A stretch of 64,000 nt of DNA from Bog-473 sp963821755 (GTDB taxonomy: Bacteria > Actinomycetota > Acidimicrobiia > Acidimicrobiales > RAAP-2), in assembly GCA_963821755.1 (NCBI GenBank), contig CAWGEX010000003.1, positions 992,001 to 1,056,000 on the forward strand, written 5' to 3'. Of the stretch, positions 58,859 to 64,000 are shown one piece after another. How positions within the stretch are numbered: position 1 is the first letter of the stretch; the number at the start of each line of letters is the position of its first letter. Position numbers and translations under genes: made by a program. The notes below the pieces were generated by a model. That model worked only from the letters and a program-made list of their open reading frames with translations. It made no database searches and had not been told where the DNA came from.

Positions 58859-59039
58859 CTCTCGGCGCGTGTACGGTCGAGCGCTTGCATATGCAATCAG
58901 CCTCAGGGGTCCAAGGCAACCGTTGTCGGGTCCGCCAGGTCCGATCGGAAGTGGGGTCGGCGGAAGCTTTGGTGACAAGCTACGACGCCTGTCTCATTGC
59001 GTGGTCCTGCTCCACACGTCGCTGATGGACCTGGCGAAG

Positions 59040-59330
59040 TCAAGAGTCGCCATCGAGCGCAGCTTCGGGGGGTCGTTCGTGGGTCGCAGCCTCCCACACC
59101 ACGGCAGCGGTGCGGATGGCTAGAAGTCTGGAGACGCCCATGCCCACACCCGTGGCCACGGCCCAACTCAGTGCCTCCGCCCAGGATGAACGTCGGTCGG
59201 CCGGCACTGGCGGATGTGAGGCGTGGCCCAGTTCTTTCCACGCTCTATCAGTTAGTCGATGGGTCACCAACCCGGCCAGCGCCCCGGCGCCGTAGCTAAT
59301 TGCCTTCCAACGGAGTTCCTTACTATTCAT
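59040..59330 (-). CDS. DUF4235-family small membrane protein
   Basis: 96 residues from the ATG at 59330; the frame upstream adds an unlikely Pro/Arg leader. It has W-K-A-I-S-Y-G-A-G-A-L-A-G-L-V-T (first helix), R-x-W-K-E-L-G-H, then W-A-E-A-L-S-W-A-V-A-T-G-V-G-M-G-V-S-R-L-L-A (second helix) and a hydrophilic end. This is the DUF4235 layout, common in Actinobacteria near DoxX, YihY and other envelope genes. Function unknown. It is convergent with the STAS gene. Confidence 0.8.
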   Translation of the reverse strand: MNSKELRWKAISYGAGALAGLVTHRLTDRAWKELGHASHPPVPADRRSSWAEALSWAVATGVGMGVSRLLAIRTAAVVWEAATHERPPEAALDGDS

Positions 59331-59602
59331 CACGGGAGTAATTCTACGCGGTCTTGGCGACTCCACTCCTCAGCACCAAACGCGAGGCGTTCGTTGAGTC
59401 GCCTCTATTTGCCCATTGCCAGCCGCCAGCTCGGTCTCGAGCCAGGCATTGCACTGATTGTGTGCTGGCGCACCCGCTTGACCCTTTGTGCGCCGGTCTG
59501 TTCTAGGAGTGGACGAGAGCCTCGGCTGCGCCGGTCAGAGTTAGTTCGTCTGTGTGCCCGCTCATCGTTCTTGGTCTTGAGCAGGCAGCCAGAATGGACC
59601 GG

Positions 59603-60643
59603 CTACATATTGTTCTGCTCGGCTGTCCGCCCGGCTTGTCGTGCATCTTCGGCCGCATCATTCGCCGCGTTCTTTCCAAACCCAACCCCGATGACCTGAT
59701 CTGATCGTCGGCGTTGTTGGTGGGTGATGCCATAGAGGACACGATTGTCCGCATCGCTGGGGTTACTGCTTACGATTCCCCGAGGCCACAGGTACCGAGC
59801 GAGCACGGTGTTGAGTTCCGCTCCGTAGAGGCTGATTTTGGCCAGTAGGAACAGAAAGCCGACGAGGCCTATTACGATGCCAAACTGGCCATACGTCGCC
59901 GAACTGTGGCGGACTTGGTGTTGAATCAAGCCCGAGCCGACAGTAATGAGCAGCGTAAATCCAGCTGAGCCGACGAGTGCTCCGGGAAACAGAGAGCGCG
60001 AAACGACGGGAGGTGGAGTAAGAGCGCGAAATGCGGCGAAGAACAATACGAAATTGAGGACCAACATGGCGAGCAATATCAATATGCGCACCGGGAAGCT
60101 GTGACCCGCCCCGGTCACCAACGAAGCGATAGCCGCATTCGCCAAGAACGAGCCTCCAATGATGAACAGGCTAATCAGACTTCGAACCAGCCGTGGGAGG
60201 AAGCCGGGAAGATCAAGTTCAGACATGTTCCAGACCCGAGCCATCGAGTGTTGCGCCGTCTGCGTGACACCCTGCGCTCCGTAAATCATCCCGAGAAGAC
60301 CAATGGTCAGGCCAAAAATACTGCCATGCAGATTGGTTGATGGGTTGGCGGGATTGAATTGGGCGCCAATGACGGGGAATTGATGGAGGGTGGAGACGAT
60401 TCCATGTCCCAAGGAGGCAACGCCGATGAAGCCGAAAATCGTGATCACTACCAGGAGCAGCGGGTAGATCGCCAGGAATCCGTACCAGCCGAGCGCCACT
60501 ACGAACTGATTCATTCCATCGTCACCAAACTTCTTGACAACACCATATGATGGCGCGGCCAATCGGCTCTGGCGCTGCCAATCATCAACTCTCGCCAGCA
60601 GTTCTTGGATCGGCTTCATTGGCATGAACGAATCATCAGGCAC
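59603..60643 (-). CDS. YihY/BrkB-family inner membrane protein (copy 2)
   Basis: 346 residues with the family core: F-V-V-A-L-G-W-Y-G-F-L-A-I-Y-P-L-L-L-V, M-I-Y-G-A-Q-G-V-T-Q-T-A-Q-H-S-M-A-R-V-W-N, and A-T-Y-G-Q-F-G-I-V-I-G-L-V-G-F-L-F-L-L-A-K-I-S-L-Y-G-A-E-L-N-T-V. Six hydrophobic segments and a polar C-terminus. Paralogous to 37544-38644 but diverged in the loops. It sits with DUF4235 and DoxX genes in an envelope/stress group. Confidence 0.87.
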   Translation of the reverse strand: MPDDSFMPMKPIQELLARVDDWQRQSRLAAPSYGVVKKFGDDGMNQFVVALGWYGFLAIYPLLLVVITIFGFIGVASLGHGIVSTLHQFPVIGAQFNPANPSTNLHGSIFGLTIGLLGMIYGAQGVTQTAQHSMARVWNMSELDLPGFLPRLVRSLISLFIIGGSFLANAAIASLVTGAGHSFPVRILILLAMLVLNFVLFFAAFRALTPPPVVSRSLFPGALVGSAGFTLLITVGSGLIQHQVRHSSATYGQFGIVIGLVGFLFLLAKISLYGAELNTVLARYLWPRGIVSSNPSDADNRVLYGITHQQRRRSDQVIGVGFGKNAANDAAEDARQAGRTAEQNNM

Positions 60644-60759
60644 ATTTGGGCATCACCGTCTGTCGAAGCAAGTCCAGCCATAGGCCCTTATGGTTCCAGG
60701 CGAGCCGGCGGAGAACTTGGATACACACGATCAACCCATCTCCAGAAGTTCAGGCAGCC

Positions 60760-61527
60760 CTAAGTGACGGCCTCTCCGGCTCGCTCTACTCCTGCTGCGA
60801 TGTAGGGACCGGCTACATCGACTGCCGTTTTGACCGCTCCGAAGGCGCCCTCATTCGCATGACGCACGTAGGGCACAGCGAGATTCACTCCCCTTCGGGC
60901 CGCGCCGGACGCCACCACCTCGGCTTCCCGGGCTCCCACGACTGCAGCCTCATTTGCACGCCGGCTAGCTGCTACCGCTATCTTTTGGGCTCGGCGCCTC
61001 GCCTTCCTCCCTTCGCTAGCTGTTCTTGAGATTGCTCGGTGAGTGTGCACCGTGGACGATGCCTGGCCCAAGGCCGCCACATTTCTCAGCCGACGTGTAC
61101 CGCGCCGGGCCCTCCACCCCAGCGAAGGAGCACCTTCCGTGTCGAACGCAGCGAGAATCAAGCCGCCTAGGAGCCCGAGATTCTTGAAGAAGTGGACCCG
61201 TTGTTGCGCGCGGGCGGCATCATCAGTTTCTTCCCAGAATCGGTGTCCCGCGTAGGTGGTGGGGATAATTGAACCGACAAGCACCACCGCCGCCGGCCGC
61301 CGGAACTTACCGATAGCAAGCAGTGCGCCCGCAGCCACCTGAGCCATCCCGTTCCATTTGATCAATGTCACGGCATCTTTTGGAAGCCCGGGCACTTGGT
61401 TCGTGAGGGTCTGAGTCACCGCTTCGGCCCGTTCGACCTTACTCTCGGGATTCCGGATGGCATCCAAGCCGCCGGAAACAAACATGGAGGCCAAAAGCGG
61501 TCGCGCAATTCGACGAGAGATACTCAT
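60760..61527 (-). CDS. DoxX-family membrane protein with long polar C-terminus
   Basis: 255 residues. The N-terminal ~130 residues form a DoxX-like membrane domain: R-P-L-L-A-S-M-F-V-S-G-G-L-D-A-I-R-N-P, G-M-A-Q-V-A-A-G-A-L-L-A-I-G-K, V-L-V-G-S-I-I-P-T-T-Y-A-G-H-R-F-W, and F-F-K-N-L-G-L-L-G-G-L-I-L-A. The rest is an Ala/Arg-rich helical extension (A-R-R-R-A-Q-K-I-A-V-A-A-S-R-R) not found in short DoxX proteins. Members are linked to redox balance (for example with sulfur transferase and SodA); the role here is unknown. Confidence 0.82.
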   Translation of the reverse strand: MSISRRIARPLLASMFVSGGLDAIRNPESKVERAEAVTQTLTNQVPGLPKDAVTLIKWNGMAQVAAGALLAIGKFRRPAAVVLVGSIIPTTYAGHRFWEETDDAARAQQRVHFFKNLGLLGGLILAAFDTEGAPSLGWRARRGTRRLRNVAALGQASSTVHTHRAISRTASEGRKARRRAQKIAVAASRRANEAAVVGAREAEVVASGAARRGVNLAVPYVRHANEGAFGAVKTAVDVAGPYIAAGVERAGEAVT

Positions 61528-61677
61528 AGGGTACTCATACCCTCCTCTCGAATCTCTATTCCAAAAATCTCTGTCGACTCGTGACCCGCTCGAGCGGCGC
61601 GGTCGCTGCGGCCACCATTTTCGGATCAGGTAGATGGTATGGAGCCGAGGCTTTGAGTCGTGGCCTAGTCTCGCTCA

Positions 61678-61893
61678 ATGGCAGACACCGCTGATGAGGG
61701 AATGACGCGCGAGGAGCTGGCACTTTCACTGGGCGAGGGAATCAGTGCCCATGCTCTCGTCAAGGCGCTTGTGTCCAACCTCAAAGACAAGGGCATCCTG
61801 ACCGAGGCGGACATCGAACAGATCGAATCAACGGCCACGAAGCAATTTGCAGAGGACGTACAGACAATCAACGAAGCTGATGGCGGCCCATAG
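61678..61893 (+). CDS. Small acidic hypothetical protein
   Basis: 71 residues, acidic, with T-R-E-E-L-A-L-S-L-G-E-G-I, L-V-K-A-L-V-S-N-L-K-D-K-G-I-L-T-E-A-D-I-E-Q-I-E split into two helices, and an A-T-K-Q-F-A-E-D-V end. It looks like a small helical bundle or a remnant of a larger regulator; no family recognised. Reading-frame composition is protein-like. Start context is ordinary. Confidence 0.5.
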   Translation: MADTADEGMTREELALSLGEGISAHALVKALVSNLKDKGILTEADIEQIESTATKQFAEDVQTINEADGGP

Positions 61894-62364
61894 GGATCGC
61901 CTGGGATAGCCAAACGGGCCGGAAAAGACGACTGTGGCCTTGCCCCGATGACGCCGACTCTTTTGGCCGGTGCCCGCGCGAGCCTTTCTCCGCGGTGATT
62001 GGCTTACTGCACCGAGCCCGTCAAGGTTGCACGGTTCCTCCAAGCTACGCCCCATGGCGTCAAGGATGACATTCGGTGTGCAAGGAACTCGGAGAGTCGG
62101 ACGAAACGACCGCGGACTTCGCCGACATCCGCCACGCCTCGCCTTGGAGCTCACCGGTCTCGTTCGGCGGGCCCGCGAGTCAGATCTCGGGGCCCGATCG
62201 GGTGACGGATGCGGTAAACACTTACTCCTCCCACAATACGAGATTCATGATGCGCCGGTCATCTTCCGTCTAGGGAAGGATGAATGGGTGACTCGGGAAC
62301 ACCGATTGGTTGGTCGATGACCGTAAATCGTCGGTGCCCGCGTCGATGAGGAGAGAGCAAGGAT
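61894..62364. other. Unassigned stretch
   Basis: 471 bases. Short frames on both strands lack motifs and consistent start signals. No RNA gene or repeat was recognised. Confidence 0.4.
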
Positions 62365-62664
62365 TTAAGATGCCCGTGGAGGATGCCCACCAGGCCCTGG
62401 ATCGCCCAAAAGGGGGCCATCAATTTCCAGGGGGCCACCAATCTCCATGTCCCACAGCATCGCGAGGACCTGCTCGAGGGATTGCCCTGTTGCGCTTCCG
62501 GTCTGGGCAGCCAAGAACACCGAGATTGCGGCCAGGGCTGTGATCAGGTGTTCGTGGTCAATCGATGTCGTCCGCCAGAAATCCAGCGCGCCGACGAAGC
62601 CGCCTTCCGCATAGGCGATCACCAGTCCCACCGCCTCTGGAAAATCGTCCTTGCCCGTAGTCAT
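62365..62664 (-). CDS. Small hypothetical protein
   Basis: 99 residues with a plausible soluble composition: V-G-L-V-I-A-Y-A-E-G-G-F-V-G-A-L-D-F-W-R, then I-D-H-E-H-L-I-T-A-L-A-A-I-S-V-F-L-A-A-Q-T-G (helical), and S-L-E-Q-V-L-A-M-L-W. The C-terminal tail is Gly/Pro-rich. No family recognised. The neighbouring regions are non-coding, so it stands alone; confidence that it is expressed is moderate. Confidence 0.42.
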   Translation of the reverse strand: MTTGKDDFPEAVGLVIAYAEGGFVGALDFWRTTSIDHEHLITALAAISVFLAAQTGSATGQSLEQVLAMLWDMEIGGPLEIDGPLLGDPGPGGHPPRAS

Positions 62665-63253
62665 TCGCCGACACCCTATTGCCTATCGCCTCGGCCCAAG
62701 TCTTGATCACTTTCAGCGACCCCAGATGCAGTGAAATTCTAGTTCATGTGCACTGCAAATGGTTATGTAGTACGTCGCACGCCAGGGCGACGGAGGTGCG
62801 ATGGCGAGCAGCCCAGGTCAGCCTGTTCCCCAAACCGAGATGGCTATTCGCTCAGTCTCCGGACTCACTGTGGGAATTCTCGATCGTCCGGCGACCTCGG
62901 CCCACAGCCTCGCATCGTGCTCCACACGCAGTCCTAGCGACGACTCGCACAGGTCGCCCGCTGGAACCGTTGTCCACGTGGTTTGAGGCACCCAGGCGTG
63001 GGAAACGATAAACGATGCGTGCCGTATTGCAACTCCCAATTTCCCATTGGCTCAGCAGTACGGACGATGGTTATGGCATCAGTCCTGGCAGCTCCACGTG
63101 GGAGCCGTTCCATGCTGACTCCGGAACCTTGCCCCGCGCTCGACCAGGCCATCGTTGTGGACCGGGTCGTTGGAAACTCGATCCCGGACGCTACGTCCGG
63201 GATACAAACGTCACTCGCTCGCACTTCCGCAGCGCTAGGTGCATGGTGGTCTG
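62665..63253. other. Unassigned stretch upstream of the epimerase gene
   Basis: 589 bases. Frames of up to ~120 codons occur on both strands but show arginine/serine-rich shadow composition and no motifs. It presumably carries the promoter of the epimerase gene at 63254. Confidence 0.4.
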
Positions 63254-64000
63254 GTGCGGATCGCGATAGCCGGCGCCAGCGGGTTCGTCGGACGAGCACT
63301 CGCGGCGGCCCTCGTGAGGCGGGATGACGACGTTATTGGGCTTTCCCGCCGCCGTCTGGACCTACCCGGGGTGGAGGGTCACGAGGTGGACGTCGCCGAC
63401 GAAGGGTCCTTGCGAAAGGTGTTGACAAGATGCGAGGCAGCGTTCTATTTGGTGCACTCGCTCGGCGCTGGCGACTTTCGTGCTCATGATCGACGGCTGG
63501 CGGAGGGGTTCGGGCGGGCCGCCGCGGCGGCGGGGGTCCAGCGCATCGTGTATCTCGGCGGTCTTGGCCAAGACCCAGAGTCGGAGCACTTGGCTAGCCG
63601 CCAAGAGGTCGGCACGGCGCTCGGCTCGGGCGGCGTTCCGGTCGTCGAACTACGTGCCACGGTGGTGCTCGGCGCAGGAAGCATCTCGTTCGAGATGCTT
63701 CGCTATCTCACCGAGCGGCTCCCGCTCATGATCTGCCCCCGTTGGGTCCGCACGACCATCCAGCCGATCGCCTTGACTGACATCATCAAGTACCTGGTCG
63801 GCGCCCTCAATGTCGATCCCGGTGTGTACGAGGTCGGCGGCTCCCAGGTCACCACCTATCGGGAGATGATCGCGGCCTACGCCACGGTGCGGGGCCTTCG
63901 CCGCCGACCAATCCTCGACGTACCGTATCTCACGCCCCGGCTCTCGTCGTACTGGTTGGACCTGGTCACCCCCGTCGACCGGCGAGTCAGTCACACCCTG
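63254..64000 (+). CDS. NAD(P)H-binding epimerase/SDR-like protein, N-terminal part (cut by window edge)
   Basis: The frame starts at GTG 63254 and runs open to the window end (249 codons). It opens V-R-I-A-I-A-G-A-S-G-F-V-G-R-A-L-A-A-A-L (atypical-SDR Rossmann motif), then A-A-F-Y-L-V-H-S-L-G and V-Q-R-I-V-Y-L-G-G-L-G (strand motifs of the NmrA/YbjT-like group), R-A-T-V-V-L-G-A-G-S, and I-Q-P-I-A-L-T-D-I-I-K-Y-L-V. Such proteins often end in a DUF2867 domain, which would lie outside the window. Substrate unknown. Confidence 0.83.
   Translation, partial: MRIAIAGASGFVGRALAAALVRRDDDVIGLSRRRLDLPGVEGHEVDVADEGSLRKVLTRCEAAFYLVHSLGAGDFRAHDRRLAEGFGRAAAAAGVQRIVYLGGLGQDPESEHLASRQEVGTALGSGGVPVVELRATVVLGAGSISFEMLRYLTERLPLMICPRWVRTTIQPIALTDIIKYLVGALNVDPGVYEVGGSQVTTYREMIAAYATVRGLRRRPILDVPYLTPRLSSYWLDLVTPVDRRVSHTL

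Noticed and set aside
62983..63327. 114-codon plus-strand frame overlapping the start of the epimerase
   Set aside because: The epimerase Rossmann motif starts at 63254 in another frame; this frame lacks any domain signature.
1..64000. CRISPR array, rRNA genes, intact tRNA genes, insertion sequences or integrase genes
   Set aside because: No regularly spaced repeats, ribosomal RNA signatures, complete cloverleaf, transposase or recombinase motifs were seen on either strand.

Overview
The window looks like chromosome from a high-GC actinobacterium, most plausibly a soil or freshwater Acidimicrobiia-like lineage. This is an inference from the GC-rich coding sequence, the frequent GTG starts, the many ATGA/GTGA start-stop overlaps, and families best known from Actinobacteria (a mycobacterial-type conserved hypothetical, a TIGR03086 remnant, mycobacterial-type serine hydrolase and lipase genes). 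There is no rRNA, intact tRNA, CRISPR array, integrase or transposase. Both edges cut genes: an OsmC-family C-terminus on the left and an NAD-dependent epimerase N-terminus on the right.

1-8.9 kb: small enzymes and secreted hydrolases (two GDSL/SGNH proteins, a Tat-exported phospholipase C-like enzyme, a secretory lipase), two small dimeric-barrel proteins and a DMT transporter, mixed with broken genes. 8.9-22.9 kb: a dense acyl-CoA catabolic cluster. It has an acyl-CoA synthetase, acyl-CoA dehydrogenases, a DUF35 plus thiolase-like pair, an alpha-methylacyl-CoA racemase, a Rieske oxygenase with its 2Fe-2S ferredoxin, three SDRs, a stand-alone AMP-binding C-terminal domain, a two-domain CaiB CoA-transferase and a nitroreductase. 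It looks built to activate, oxygenate and degrade a branched, cyclic or aromatic acid; the substrate cannot be read from sequence.

23-46 kb: a mosaic of short cargo blocks punctuated by four same-orientation remnants of the 3' half of a tRNA-Gly gene (23.2, 27.6, 31.2, 46.0 kb), as left by repeated site-specific integration or by a tRNA-derived repeat. Cargo includes DedA, an LigD-type DNA ligase, a KdpD-like sensor without a kinase, DinB and glyoxalase-fold proteins, an ABC solute-binding lipoprotein, AidB, MetE, a YihY protein, a Fic protein, an alpha/beta hydrolase fused to a neocarzinostatin-like domain, and a bioA-bioF-bioD operon.

46.7-51.6 kb: an export module with a cupredoxin, two secreted ferritin-like proteins, a small membrane protein and a tatA/tatB/tatC set, plus a scar of a deleted sigma/anti-sigma pair. 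51.7-64 kb: stress and envelope functions (CsbD, DUF1345, DUF4235, a second YihY, DoxX, a STAS protein), a four-gene acyl-CoA dehydrogenase / PIG-L / methyltransferase / glycosyltransferase cluster whose PIG-L gene has lost its core, and small unknowns.

Two themes cut across the window. First, at least ten recognisable gene remnants lie in it. Second, several otherwise full-length genes carry single-base indels, mostly changes in short G or C runs (flavin reductase, GDSL hydrolase, a 95-aa protein, bioA). That pattern fits either uncorrected homopolymer sequencing error or recent pseudogenisation, and should be settled before any of those genes is called dead.
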